Below are positions 31,738-45,605 of a stretch of DNA of 64,000 nt, piece after piece; the stretch's first letter is position 1, and each line of letters opens with the position of its first letter. Below the pieces are notes generated by a model that was not told the origin of the DNA, made no database searches, and saw only the letters and a program-made list of their open reading frames with translations. The position numbers and the translations under genes are program-made. Origin of the DNA: Cichorium intybus (taxonomy: Eukaryota > Streptophyta > Magnoliopsida > Asterales > Asteraceae); assembly GCA_023525715.1 (NCBI GenBank), contig CM042013.1, positions 70,852,994-70,916,993 on the forward strand, in the 5' to 3' direction.

Positions 31738-34586
31738 TGTGACAACTGTAAATTTTGGTCAACAAAAGTCAACTGTAGTCAAACAAAGCGTACGTTAATC
31801 TATATGTTGAAAAGTTATTTTCCATAACTTTTGCAATGAATTATTAATGTTATAAGTATTACGTATGCTAAATCAAACAATTATCGGTTAAAAGTCGAAA
31901 ATACGGACAGCAAACTACTGTAGCGTAAAAATTCGATAATCGTACAATTATTATTTTGATAATAATAATATTCATAAAACAATCTACTCGTAAATACGAA
32001 ATTTTCGATATATAGAACGTCGAAAACGGAGTTCGTATGTGAAAGTTATAACGATTAAACCGCTGTGAACTGATAAATGTACACAGGGTTTGGACTCAAA
32101 TTTCAAAATGTGGTGCCTTAAACATCATATATGAAATAACAATTCATATGTTAAGTGACGTAATAGTATCTAGTATTTAATTCCAAAGCTAAATGCAATT
32201 TCTGGTAAAATGCCGAAAACCGCGAAATCGGAAGAATACTGCGCTTAAACGCGTATTTCGACACCCAACGAATTATATTTCAATCAAAATAGATGTTTGA
32301 CAATGTTTTTATACAAAATAATTAATTAGAACTTCGTTTCGTCAAAATCTCACAAAATTTCACTAAAACGTCTTACTATTTTATAAAAATCACACATTTA
32401 TATAAGTACATTGCTATTTTTATAAAAACCAACCCTACCCCACCCCCTTTCGGCTGCACTTCAATCCCCAACACAATCCAAGGAAGCTAATCAAATCCTA
32501 GGCAATAAAGGTCTATGAATAAAGAAATATGATAAAATCTAACCTAGGATCTATTATTTAATCAAATAAAGAACAAAGCATATCCATTTGCCAAGAAAAT
32601 CACCAACACTCATCACTCTTCTCCTCTTTCTCATGACTCTCGGCTCTCATCCCTCTCTTCTTCCCTTCCAAACCGCCACCATCATCATCCTCATCAAACT
32701 CCATTTCCAAGCTCCATTAACAAATCTAAGTGGTAAGTTTCATTCATCTTTTGATTTTAAACTACATGACATAAGTTTTACACCTTTTACACACACTAAC
32801 ATCCATCAAAACCCATTGAATATTAGCTTTGTCCAAGAGTCTTTAAGCTCAAATCTCCATCATCTTCAAGGATCTTTCAAGCTCTCTTGGTAAGTTATGA
32901 TCATCTAGTGATTTAAGTTCTAAATACCTTCATATACTCTTTTACACACACATACTCACGAAAATCCATTGGATAATAGTTTTGTCCAAGGGTCCTCCGG
33001 GTCTTAGAACCAAAATCTTCAATCTTCTTCCAAGAAACCTTAAGATCAACCACTCAAGGTGAGTTCATACCCCTCATTTTCATGTTTTCAAACCTTTTTG
33101 GGGGAGAATACAAGTTCCTTTACTATAAATGTTGTTTTATTCAAGTTTATATATGTTTAAATGCTATATATGATGTTTTACACAAGTTCATGAAGTTAGT
33201 ATTTGGGTAAAAATACATTTGACATGAAATATGGATAGATCTTTGTAAGATGTTCATAATGATACATAATATGTTTGTATAAAAGTTTCCAAACTATAAA
33301 AAAAGTGTGTAAAAATGTTAGATCTTGGACAAAAATGTTATAAAGATGAACTTGGCATGAAAATATGAGTAGATCCATGTATTATGAATACTTTGACATA
33401 TTAAGTTGTGTAAAAGTTACAAAACTACAAATAAAGTATACAAAAACACTAGATCTTGAATAAAAACGTTATAAAAATGAAAACTAGTAAAAACTACGTT
33501 TTTATAAATAAAGGTGCTATTTACTAGCAAAAATGGTTATAATCAAGTTATTACACCATTTTTGTGAGAATTACCTCAAAAGATGATATTTATAATATTT
33601 GAATAAGTTATTTCGCTATTGTTCGTAAAAATAAGATTATTACGACGTAATTACTAAAAATAGACTATTATTGGAATAGTTTATGAACACAAGGATATTA
33701 TGACGTTTGAACATGACAAAAATAATTATATATAAATATATAATTATTAAACATTACTATATTATCATGGGAAAAATGATAATGGATAATTACAAGAGCT
33801 TTTATATACAAATCGTACGTAAACAAGTTGATTGGAATACATACATTTTTGTGAGATGAATCTTCACAGTACTTTTATAAGTACCTACTATAAGTCCTGA
33901 AATTTTATAACCAGAGTCTCGGTAAGAGAGCGCGATATTTGAGTATAGATCTATACGGGGCTTGACAACCCCGCACCTGAGCTGCTAGCTACAGCTTGAC
34001 CGGCAGGTCTGAGGTGTCCAAATGTCTAACATTCCGACGCCTGAAGAACGTCGCAGCAGGCCAACTAGTCACAGTATGGTTATATGGTATCTCACATGGG
34101 AAAATAATCAACTTAATATTTTCATAAATTGTTTACGTGGAAATATACATTTCAGCGAAAGTTACACTACAGTTTACATAATTACATTTTTGTCTTTGGG
34201 ATTTAAAGACTTGAACATTTTATGAGAAAATATTGGATTTTCTTGGTTTTCAACACTATCGTTTACAAACAAAGGGCATTTCTTATGCAAAAATCTTATG
34301 AACTCACCAACTTAATTGTTGACACTTTTCAACTACTTGTATTCTCAGGAAATTGATAAGGTAGTCCTCTGCGCGATTTGAAGAGACGTTACGACATCAT
34401 TTTTGTTTATTTTGGAATCATTTGTAATTGTGTTTGAAACACGAAACTTTTAAACGATGTAACAATTGGAATTATTAAATGATGGTTGTTTTGCTTGGAT
34501 TCACTATTATTCAACTTTGTTATAATATTGTTCATGAAGTCATCCACCCTCGAACGTTTCCGCCATTACGGTTTGGGGGTGTGACA
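31738..34586 (+). mobile_element. Solo LTR, 2.85 kb, TSD GGAAG
   Basis: Starts TGTGACAACTG and ends GGGTGTGACA. It is flanked by GGAAG at 31733-31737 and 34587-34591, and the copia integrase reads through in frame when it is removed. It is long, AT-rich, without coding motifs or a second LTR, and resembles chromovirus (Tekay-like) LTRs with GTCAAC words near the start. Solo LTRs arise by recombination between the two LTRs of an element. I cannot confirm the family. Confidence 0.85.
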
Positions 34587-35512
34587 GGAAGTTCAAGGAG
34601 TGGCAGGCGATGATTGAAAAATGGACCGGAAAATCTATCAAGACACTCAGAACTGACAATGGGTTGGAGTTCTGCAATGCCCCGTTTGACAACTTCTGCA
34701 AGGCGGAAGGTATAGTGAGGCACCACACTATACGACACACACTACAGCAGAACGGAGTGGCGGAACGGATGAACCAAACACTGTTAGCGCGTGCTAGGAG
34801 CATGCGGTTATATGCTGATTTATCGAAGAAATTCTGGGCGGAAGCGGTTAATACTACTTGCTATCTGATGAACAAATCACCATCAACTGCAATCGACTTT
34901 AAGACTCCTCAAGAGGTATCGTCTGGAAAACCCTCTGATTATTCTGGTTTACGTATATTTGGTTGTCTGGCTTATGCTCATGTTAATGATGGTAAACTTG
35001 AGGCGAGGGCAATGAAGTGCATATTTCTAGGGTATGCACATGGAGTTAAAGGTTATCGTCTGTGGTGTACAGAAGAAGGAAGAATTCCAACATTTATTAA
35101 TAGCAGAGATGTGACCTTTGATGAATCTGCTATGGTGAACCAAAGAGGAGGTGATGCAAGTCATATAGGGAAAGATCAGGGTGCCAACCAGAAGGTGGAG
35201 TTTGTCACACAAATTCCATACAGAATGGTGATAAATGAAGAACAGCATGCCGATGATGATCAACATAGACGTGATCAAACTCATGAACAGCCCAATGAGG
35301 ATCAGTTTAACGATGCTGAGGCCGATGGTGAGAACAATGAGGATGAATCTATAGCAAGGAGAAGAGAGAAAAGGAACACGAAGAAACCAGCTAGATATGC
35401 TGCATGTGTCACCAATGGTGATATTGGTTCTGTTGCATATGCACTAGCTGTTGGTGAAAACATTGGTACTGATGAGCCTCGATCCTACAAAGAGGCGGTG
35501 AAAAGTAAATAA
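34587..35512 (+). pseudogene. Copia integrase C-part
   Basis: LRTDNGLEF and QQNGVAERMN carry the second and third catalytic positions of the DDE integrase. The C-terminal domain follows (FGCLAYAHV, CIFLGYAHGVKGYRLW), then an acidic linker toward RT. Open for 300 codons, so this piece is fairly young. A stop at 35510 and a small shift separate it from RT. Confidence 0.85.
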
Positions 35513-35524
35513 TGATCAAGCTGG

Positions 35525-35989
35525 TTGATGGCGATGACTGAAGAGATGCAATCTCTTGAGAACAATGAAACGTGGGATCTTGTTCCATTGCTGAGAGGAG
35601 TCAAACCAGTTGGATGCAAATGGGTCTTTAAGAAGAAGGAAGGAATTCCAGGGGTTGAACCCGTAAGGTTCAAGGCACGGTTAGTGGCGAAGGGTTTTTC
35701 TCAAAAGGAAGGAATCGACTATCACGAGGTTTTCTCACCGGTCGTGAAGCACAAGTCAATTCGGGTTCTTTTGGCTATGGTGAGTGTGTTTAATCTGGAG
35801 CTTGAGCAGCTCGATGTCAAAACTGCATTTCTTCATGGAAGCTTGGAGGAGAAGATATATATGTCACAGCCTGAAGGTTTTCTGGGTTCTAATAAGGATC
35901 ATGTGTGTCTGTTGAAGAAATCTCTTTATGGTTTGAAGCAATCTCCTAGACAGTGGTACAAGAGATTTGATTCGGCCTCCTCTGACTAA
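35525..35989 (+). pseudogene. Copia RT N-part, truncated
   Basis: ETWDLVPL, GCKWVFKKK, ARLVAKGFSQ and QLDVKTAFLHG are copia RT motifs up to SLYGLKQSPRQWYKRF. The frame then enters LTR sequence at about 35972, with a TCG overlap between the two parent sequences at the junction. Confidence 0.85.
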
Positions 35990-36172
35990 TGACTTCTTAC
36001 TTTGACCACACTAAACCCTAATGACCAGCCTTTATATTTATAGGCTTTACATGAAACCCTAACCGTACCCTAGCAGTTCACGGCCCACGCAACGCGGACA
36101 CTTAATGGGCCGCGGCGCGTGTGTTTACAATTCATACGAGTTTTAATTCCCAATTCACTATTTAACATTTAT

Positions 36173-36687
36173 GAAGTTAATATCACCTAAATCCTGTATT
36201 TCTTTCATCTTATATTATCAAACCCTGAAAAATAAAAATATTGAATTCTTTTATAACTGAACTTGACGTGCACAATACGAAATAAAACACATAATCGCAT
36301 TAGTATAACTGTATAAGATATCTTTATACACTATATATAGTATGTATCAATGAGATGGTGTGTGATTGTATTAATGAAAAACGAACAAGTCGTTAATTAA
36401 TAAACGTTTAGTATTCAAAATAAATTTGATTAATACTGAATAGTTTTAGAAATTTAAATAATTGTTTTTAAGTCGAAAAAACCAAAATCGAATAAAAAAA
36501 AAACAAATCAGTTTGAAAAACACAAAAAACGTAATGGAAGAAAAGAGCAAAAATCCAATTCATTTCTTAAAAATAGAAGAAATATTACTAAAAAATCAAA
36601 CCATTTGAAAAAAAAAAATGTTGTCAAAACAACGAAAAATTACAATTGTTATTAATAATAGTAGCAATAATAATAAACATGACAATC

Positions 36688-36720
<33 letters not shown>

Positions 36721-36800
36721 TATAATAATAATATCAATACTAATAATAATAACTCATTATAGTTGTACTTAATAACATCGGTAACAATAATAATAATATT
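36173..36800. other. AT-rich spacer with AAT microsatellite
   Basis: Nothing coding. An (AAT)n run lies at about 36689-36730. Ends with the hAT TSD ATAATATT (36793-36800). Confidence 0.5.
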
Positions 36801-36866
36801 CAGGGGCGGATTTGAGCTTTAGCCCACAGTGGCACGGGCCACTACTGAAATTTAGTCTAGAAGTAA

Positions 36867-37034
<168 letters not shown>

Positions 37035-37049
37035 ATTTATAAACCATAC

Positions 37050-39160
37050 ATATAGTACAAGAGTCTTAATGCACAATGTCTTAAATTTTAAGACATGTAC
37101 AAACCATTCATGCATCCAATTTTTGAGCGGCTGAACTTTTTGAAATGAGTTTTTGAATTTTCTCGAATACCTACAAAAGTTGGCGTGTTCTCCCATAAAT
37201 ATCCCACCGGTTTACATTTGAATTTCTAAATCCTCTCTCCTTTCTCGATTCTTTCGTCCTTTTCAGTCATCCCACCTTCTCCATGACCTGTCCCCACTAT
37301 ACATACACCTACATTGTAAAACACTAACCCTAACTCTCTCTTTCTTCCCACACGAACCCTACCTCTGAGCCGCCACCACACCAAGACTGATCCACCACCT
37401 CGACTAACCCTAGCCGTACGCCATCGTGTTCACCATCGCCACCATCAAAGCCGCCAAACCGTGCTCCTCTACGCAACAATCGCCGTGCACCGCCAACCAC
37501 CGTCCTGCTCTACGCTATCCGCCTTCCCCCTTCTCTGTACTTGCCCATTCTTTACTTGCCCTCTCTCTGGAAAATCCAACGCGCCACCATCGCTTACCAA
37601 TCACCAGCGCATAATCGCATCGCAGGTATTCCACTGGATCAAAGTCTTGATGATTCCAACAGTTCTCTGTGAGAAACACGCTTGAACACTTCTGTGTTCT
37701 TGAACATGCTTCGATGACCCATTATCCTTCTTTGAATGTTTATTTGAAATAAAAAACACGTTGCGTATGTTGCAGATCCGTATGATTTAGGGTTATGCTT
37801 CTCTGTGTCGCTCCCTTCTCCGTCATCGTCTCTCCCAATCGAAGGCACAACCGATAGAGCCAGGTACATTTTTTAATTATCTAATGATTTTGGGTTCCAT
37901 TTAGGGCATGTAATCGGAATCGTACGCTCACTGATTTCACAGACGTGGTTCGACCTCATATTTCTATTGCTTTGGAGTTCAATAAATCTATCTCAGAGCC
38001 CTATTGATCGATTCAGGGTGCAGCAAACAAGCCGTGAAATCCAAGTTTGATTCAAACAGATGAGTCGATGTCTGCCTCCAGGTCTCAGCCCTACCCCTTG
38101 CTCGAATCCGTCATCATCCTCACCGGCGTTAAGGTAACAGTCGTGTTTTTTTCAATTACCAGGTGTGAATCTCTATTCTCTCTCACTATACGCACAGATC
38201 GACACGTATGTTTCCCCACTTTAAAAGACACAGCTTCTTCCTTTATTCTCTATCAAACCGTGATCTCTTTGCCGAATTAATTACTGAAAGTTGAATTACT
38301 TACCTCTAATGTTGCAGGTGGGTGGCAGATGTTAAGATATCGAAGCTGTAAACGAATCACCAAGGTAAATCAATTGTTACAATTCTGTAACATCTGTATG
38401 TTAGTCAAGATTGAATTTTGTTTATATGTTAATCAATCGCCAAGATTTCTATTTTGATTTGGTTTTATTTGTTATTGTTAATTGTTTTTGTTAATCATAA
38501 ATTACTTTACCTATTTTCATGAAATCAAGTTTAAGTCCATTTGGTTTCCTTGCTGAATTTGTTTTTTTGTGTTTCGTGTGTGTATATATGTGTTTTCAAG
38601 AATAATTATAGGTTGAATGCACTAAATGGCAAAGTACTATATACTGACTATTGAAAGTTTATCCAATTATAGCAACATACAGTATAATTATTTTCTAAGA
38701 TTTCTTTCCCTCATTTGAGTAGATCTTGCATGATGATAATAGTTTTGTGAGCTCAAACATGCAAATCCTTACTCCATTTCCTATCTATCCACGACCAACT
38801 TTCAATCGATCTATCCAAAATTCCCAAACTACCCCTGTCAAAGTCATGATCTGGTTTTTCTGCCATGACAAAGGGTTCAATGACATCAAGAAATAATCTT
38901 ACTCCTAAACCACGTAAGCTTTAATAATTAACACCAATTTATTGTTTACATGAATTTGTTTCTCATTTCACTTTTTTTTTTGGGTCACCCATAAATGTCC
39001 AAAAGAATGTTGGGATAAAAAGCTCCATAAAAGATACACATGGCTCTCAAAAGACTATAAGAAATTTGGTAAGACAATAAGGGCTCTTTCGTCTTTTATT
39101 AAAAAAAACTATATTTTGGAAGTATGTTAATTAAGTACATGAATTGGTCTTTTGAACTTT
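37050..39160. other. hAT interior: leader-like, non-coding
   Basis: C/T-rich sequence (37200-37620) and several GTAA/CAG splice-like sites look like a 5' leader with introns, perhaps of the transposase or of a captured gene. No reading frame shows a recognisable motif. Confidence 0.35.
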
Positions 39161-39169
39161 GAAGTGTCT

Positions 39170-39660
39170 TTAACTTCTTTTAATGATTTTGAAAATTTTC
39201 AAATTTTGAAAATTTCAGAAATTTGAAAAAGTTGAAAGTTTTAAAATTGAATAAATTTAATAGTTTGAAAATTTTGAATAATTTGAAACGTTTGAAAATT
39301 TTGAAAATTTAAATAATTTTGAAAAGTTTGAATAATTTATAATTTTCGAAATTTTCGAAATTTGAAAATGTTGAATAATCTGAAAAGTTTGAAAATTTCG
39401 AAATTTGAATCATTTGAAAATTTTAAAATTAAATAATCTTAAAAAGTTTGCAAATTTTGAATAATTTGAAAAGTCTGAAAATTTGAATGATTTTGAAAAT
39501 TTTGAATAATTTAAAATTTTCGAAATTTGAAAATTTTGAATAATTTGAAAAGTTTGAAATAATTTGAAAAGTCTGAAAATTTGAATGATTTTGAAAAGTT
39601 TGAATAATTTGAAAATTTTCGAAATTTTGAATGCTTTTGAAAATTTTAAAAATTTCTTAT
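39170..39660. repeat. TTTGAAAA/AATTTTGAA low-complexity array
   Basis: About 480 bp of degenerate 10-12 bp units such as GAAAATTTTGAATAATTTG. Almost G/C-free apart from G of the GAA words. Confidence 0.8.
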
Positions 39661-41786
39661 TTGTTTTCTTTTACTTCTTTTTTATTTGTGTTGCAGGTCA
39701 TTTTGTAACAGAGACACACTTACATACAGTGTACTTTCAAGTTGTAACCACAAAACTATGTTTTGATATTGAAACAGGTTTGTTGCAGGATGTCAGGATG
39801 CATGTAGTAATCTAAAAGAATATTCATTTAAAGGGACCATTATGAAAACAGGTTTGTCTTTTAACCAATATAGGCATTGTAGTTTCATTTTAATCAATAT
39901 AGGCATTTTACTTTTCTTTTTTAACCGGTTATGAAAACATTGTACTTTTGTTTTGATACAGGCAAAAATTTCTCTTGCAAATATGGTCCTACACTGAGGT
40001 TTTAAGACTCTATTCCAAGTAAAAAAACTTTGGATATTGATTTGGTTTTCTATATTTTTGGGGACCAAAAATGCAAGGATTGCAAAAATCAACAATACGG
40101 AGGGACGAAAGATGCAACGTACTCTTGTTATGATTATTATTATTATTATTATTATTGGTATTGATTAAATCTCTCTTTATCTTGATTATTGAAATGGTGC
40201 AGTAATCTGATGCAATGTTAGTGTCATATTTCATTTTTTGTTATGTTTTGCATATTTGACGGTGAGATTATTGTAATTGTAGTGGCATACTTTGTTTGCA
40301 TGTAACATGAAGTACACATATTTTATCTTCGTGAGCTATGGTGAGTAAAAAGAATTGGAATAAAGGGAGTGGGCTCCCGATTTTCTCTTTGCTGTAACAT
40401 GAAGTTCAAATTGCAAGCTTCAAAACACACGAATAAAAACATATAATTTCTTTATTTTTTCTTTCTTGGCCGAACACACGCATGCACACGTGCACAATTT
40501 GTATTTTTTTTTAATTATTGGGTTTTTGGTTGCTTTTTAGGTGCACGACACACACACAAACCTCTCTTCTTTCCTTTTTTTTTTGTGGTCAAGGTTTGTG
40601 AAACACACACTCTGATCATGTAAAACTTTATTCCTCTTGTCTCCCATGCTTGGGATTTTTTAAATTTTTGAATTTTAATAATTTTTAATAAATTTTATAT
40701 CAAATCCTAATTTATTTGAATTTTTATGAATTTTCCGAATTAAAAAATAATAATATATATATAAGTATATTTTATGAGATATAAAAAAATAAAAGGTTTA
40801 AATGGGTTAAAATAAAAAGCTAAAATACAAAAATTTTGAAAAATAAAAAGCAGGTTCCATTCAATAAAAGCACATATATGAGAATAACTTAATTTCAGTT
40901 CCATTCAATAAAAGCACATATATGAAAATTTTGAAAAATAAAAAGCCGGTTCCATTCAATAAAGCTTTTTATAGAGTAATACGATGTCATGGGTTAGTTT
41001 TGCGATATTTCTAATGCATTCAATAGTCATCTCTTCGTTCACGTTGTTATTGTCTCAACAGGAGTTGAGAATAACTTCATTTCAGTTAAATTATCCCATA
41101 TTGCTACACAATGAACTTTAAACTTTAAGTCGTAAACTTAAACCGGAAATCTAAACATTAAAATTTGTAATCCAAAACGACCCCCACCCTCCAGAACTAT
41201 AAGAACAAGTTAACATGAAAAACTTCATTTTTGTTATATATAAACTTGCTTATTAAACTCATGATACGACATGTGTTATGTGTATAACGTCTATTTCATT
41301 ATACTATTGATGGTTTCTATGGATTTAACTCAACTGAAATCACGTGTAAAAGTTAATTTCATAGATCTAGACTTGATATTAGAACTAAAACTATTCTAGA
41401 TGAGTTTTTTATAGAGACCTAATATGTCAAAACACCATGCTAAGTCAAGGGAAAAAAGGCTAAAAAAGATCAGTGAATCCGATTGCATAAAATTCTCAAG
41501 GTTAACTCACTGCGGTACCAAATGTCATTTTACTCATTTATGACAATATCAATTCTTGAACATGATCGAAAAAAAACCGAACTGAAACCAGAAAAATAAA
41601 ATTTATAGAATTGAAACCGAATTGCTTAATCGTTTTCGAGACGATTCTGGTTTACAACATAACAGAGACGTTTCACCGCTAGAAACAAAAACGTACTTAT
41701 ATTTGTATAACTAAAATTATTCGTCGAAATGAAACTAATGTTCGCCACCGAAAGTACTTAATCGCCAAAAGAAACTATTCTCCGCC
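39661..41786. other. hAT/Helitron interior, no gene seen
   Basis: AT-rich with an (ATT)n run near 40130-40155. A ~40-bp direct repeat (GGTTCCATTCAATAAA, near 40855, 40897 and 40951) is present. No coding motif. Confidence 0.4.
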
Positions 41787-42737
<951 letters not shown>

Positions 42738-43529
42738 TGGGAGGTGCATTCAACGGTCTGAAAACTTTGATATTACAAAGAAAATGATTCGGCACATTAT
42801 GTACATTGTTTTGCACACCAACTTAGTTAGTGATTGTGGCTGTAGCAAACAAACACGAAGGTGTGAATGACTTTTTTGATCAAATTTCTCTGGTTAATAT
42901 GGTATGTGATTCATGTAAATGAAAAGACATGGTACGAGAGAATTACATAGGAATAGTGCAAAAGGCAATTGGTAACAGTGAACTTGAAACCGGAAGAGGG
43001 TTAAATCAAGAGACTTCTCTTATTCGAGCAGGAGATACAAGATGGGGTTCACATTACAAGACAATCACAAGCTTGATGAACTTATTTCCGGAGGTTATTG
43101 GAGTTCTTGATTATGTTAAAGAGGAATGAGCGACTTTAAGTAACCTAAATCAAGCACATGGTATTTTATCATGTTAAAGGTGAACTTGAGATATATTATC
43201 ACTCTTTGCATAATGATGATCGATTTACTAGTTTGAAGAGGATTGCCGACCTTTTTTGTTTGATGGTGGCAACAGGGAAACATCGTTCTTATCCTTTGGT
43301 TTATATGTTATTAAAGTTGGATTTGGTTTTACCCGTCGCAACCACAACAGTAGAAATATGTTTTTCTGCAATGAAGCTCGTGAAGACCGACTTGCGTAAC
43401 AAAATGGGTAATGACTATATTAATGATGCACTGATTTGTAATGTTGAAAAGGAAGCCCTTATGAAAGTTAAGATTGAAGATGTAATGGATCGCTTTCAAA
43501 TTATGTGTACAAGGAGATGTCAAATTTAA
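42738..43529 (+). pseudogene. hAT transposase C-terminal remnant
   Basis: MGGAFNGLKTL, then GRGLNQETSLIRAGDTRWGSH and a YPLVYMLLKLDLVLPVATTTVE hAT dimerisation block match ZMYM1/TTF-type plant hAT transposases. Stops (near 42787, 42829, 42919 and 43127) and frame changes break it. The zinc finger and the first catalytic part are missing. Confidence 0.8.
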
Positions 43530-43815
43530 AATATAATATCTACACTAGTTTATTATATTTAATGCAATCGTACTTTTTTAATTTTTTTTAAATCTTATTA
43601 TATTGCGTAAAAAAATTTTTGTGCCACCACTGCCCCATATTTCTGGTTCCGCCACTGATAATATTTGAATAACTGTATTTTTTTTTCTGGAAAAGATACA
43701 AAACTCAGTGATTTGATGAATATAAATACAAAATTTTGTGGTTTATTTGATAAAAGTTATGTTTGACATTAAATGATGACACGCTATAGCAACTCAACAA
43801 TGGTTTTTCTAGATA

Positions 43816-44752
43816 CAGGGCCGTTCCAAGCCGATTTGAGGCCCGGGGCGATATAAAAAATTGAGGCCCCATACGATATTTCTTTTAAGTAAATGAGGGC
43901 GGTACCTCCGGATTTTTTTTATTAATTGAGGCCCCATACGATTTGTTTTCTTTTTCTTTTTTGACTACCAGACAAATGCTTTCTAGGAAACATATTTAAA
44001 CTCACTTATTAACTATACGGTTATACCTAATAGCAATCTTAACGTGATTGTAATTCCAACAGCAAAACTTTAGTTTCTTGAATCTTGAACAATTCCACAG
44101 AGCCTGTGATGAAATCAATTAAGAACCAAATCGATTAAGAAGCAAATCGAATTAAGAAGTGAATCGATTAAGAAGCAAATCGAACAGAGCTTGTGATGAA
44201 AATTGAAATCGATTAAGAAGCAAATCGATTAATTACCTTACCTGCTGCTGCTGCCGCCTGCCTGCACGAACGGAGAGGATGGAGAACGGAGATGATGGTT
44301 GGTTGTGAATCAGTCTTTCTATCTTTGTTCCAAGCGGAGATCAGGAGATGATGAATGATTGATGATTGTCGAGTCGAGAGTTGAGACTGAAGTTGATTGT
44401 CGATAATCAGGAGATGATTGTCGATTGTCGATAATCAGGAGAACGGAGATGATTGTCGATAATCAGTAGAACGAAGATGATGGTTTAATCGATGATGATG
44501 TACGCTCATGAAAAAGAATCGACTGGTGTATTGGTGTACAACGACAATGGCGATGATGATTGTGTCCAGGGTTTAATTCACGATGTTACGTTTGCGTATT
44601 TTAGGCCTTTGAATCTGCGATCCGTTTACATACCCAAAAAAAAAAACGCAAAAACCGAGGAAACAGGATTCGAACCTGGAACCTTTGCTTCCACATCCAA
44701 CGCGTTTCCCATCTGAACTAGATTGACTTTTAAATTTGTTTTGCTAAAGATA

Positions 44753-44823
<71 letters not shown>

Positions 44824-44904
44824 AACCGTAACTCGTTGGGGCCCCGAGATTAGACGAGGCCCTGGGCGGTCGCCCAGGTTGCCCATGCTCCAGGGTCGGC
44901 CCTG
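43816..44904. mobile_element. Non-autonomous hAT element, TSD TCTAGATA
   Basis: Ends CAGGGCCGTTCC and GGGTCGGCCCTG (inverted), with TCTAGATA at 43808-43815 and 44905-44912. No transposase. Inside are 21-bp repeats (AATCGATTAAGAAGCA, 44110-44235), GATTGTCGATAATCAGGAG repeats (44340-44475), a tRNA-like segment on - and (TA)n (44764-44820). Confidence 0.85.
44640..44728 (-). repeat. tRNA-like segment with pol III A/B-box words
   Basis: On - it reads TAGTTCAGATGGG (A-box-like) followed about 30 bp later by GGTTCGAATCC (perfect B-box; 44676-44666), with a T-run after it. Likely a tRNA-derived SINE piece or tRNA pseudogene; no full cloverleaf could be drawn. Confidence 0.45.
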
Positions 44905-44912
44905 TCTAGATA

Positions 44913-45294
44913 ATATTTATTGTTTTCAGTGATTTTTGTAAAAGATAATATAGAGTAATAGTTTTTTAGATAAAAATTTGAAGAACATTATGGTTTTTTT
45001 AGATAAGAATGAAGTATATAAAATTTTATTAAAAATTCTAGAAACTAAAAGTTAGATTTTGTTGAAAAAATTTATAATTACCGATATATATCCGTCAAAC
45101 TTGCTAATTAAATGATCGGAACTAAAAATTTGGAAAATGTGAAGGTTTCTCAAAGGTAGAAAAAGTTCGGATTTATACAAAAAAACAATAATAAAAAATA
45201 AGATATTTTATAATAATAACCTTAATATACAACATATGGCACAAAATACAGCATATCATCAAAATGGATCTAAATTTGCCATGTGTTTGGCGTA
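44913..45294. other. AT-rich spacer
   Basis: No gene or clear repeat beyond A/T runs. Confidence 0.4.
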
Positions 45295-45302
45295 TTTGTT
45301 AC

Positions 45303-45597
45303 TAGAGGTCCACTTTCAAACCGGTTTTTTTTTTTAAATCCGAACCGGTTTTTTGTATAACCGGTTTTTCATTCCAAACCGAACCGGTGTTTTACCCCGA
45401 TTTTTTAATAGATTAACCGAACCGAACTGGTTTAAAAACCGAAAAAAACCGGTTTCGATGTCAATTCTATTTCAAAAAAAAAACTAGCCAAAACCGGTTA
45501 GGTTTTAACCGAAACTGGACGGACCAAAACCGGTTTTTTAAATAACCGGTTTTTAAAACACCGAAACCGGTTTAAAACCGGTTTTTGTGCACCTCTA
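45303..45597. mobile_element. hAT-like MITE rich in AACCGGTT
   Basis: TIR TAGAGGTCCAC at the left and GTGCACCTCTA at the right. TSD TTTGTTAC/TTTGGTAC (45295-45302, 45598-45605; one mismatch). The interior is packed with AACCGGTTTT words in both orientations. Confidence 0.8.
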
Positions 45598-45605
45598 TTT
45601 GGTAC

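Larger units (their letters stand above)
30196..36167 (-). mobile_element. Rearranged Ty1/copia element with internal inversion
   Basis: Bounded by TTTAT TSDs (30191-30195 and 36168-36172). Left is a full LTR on - (30593-30196). Right is only the first ~200 bp of the same LTR on - (36167-35970). RNase H is on - (31324-30689), next to its LTR as expected. GAG-pre-integrase, integrase and RT, however, are on + (about 31400-35970), inverted relative to the LTRs. gag, protease and the RT segment with the YVDD site are absent. A solo LTR (31738-34586) interrupts integrase. Confidence 0.85.

Noticed and set aside
42842..43529. Intact hAT transposase gene
   Set aside because: Motifs are real but stops and frame changes break it, and the N-terminal half is missing.
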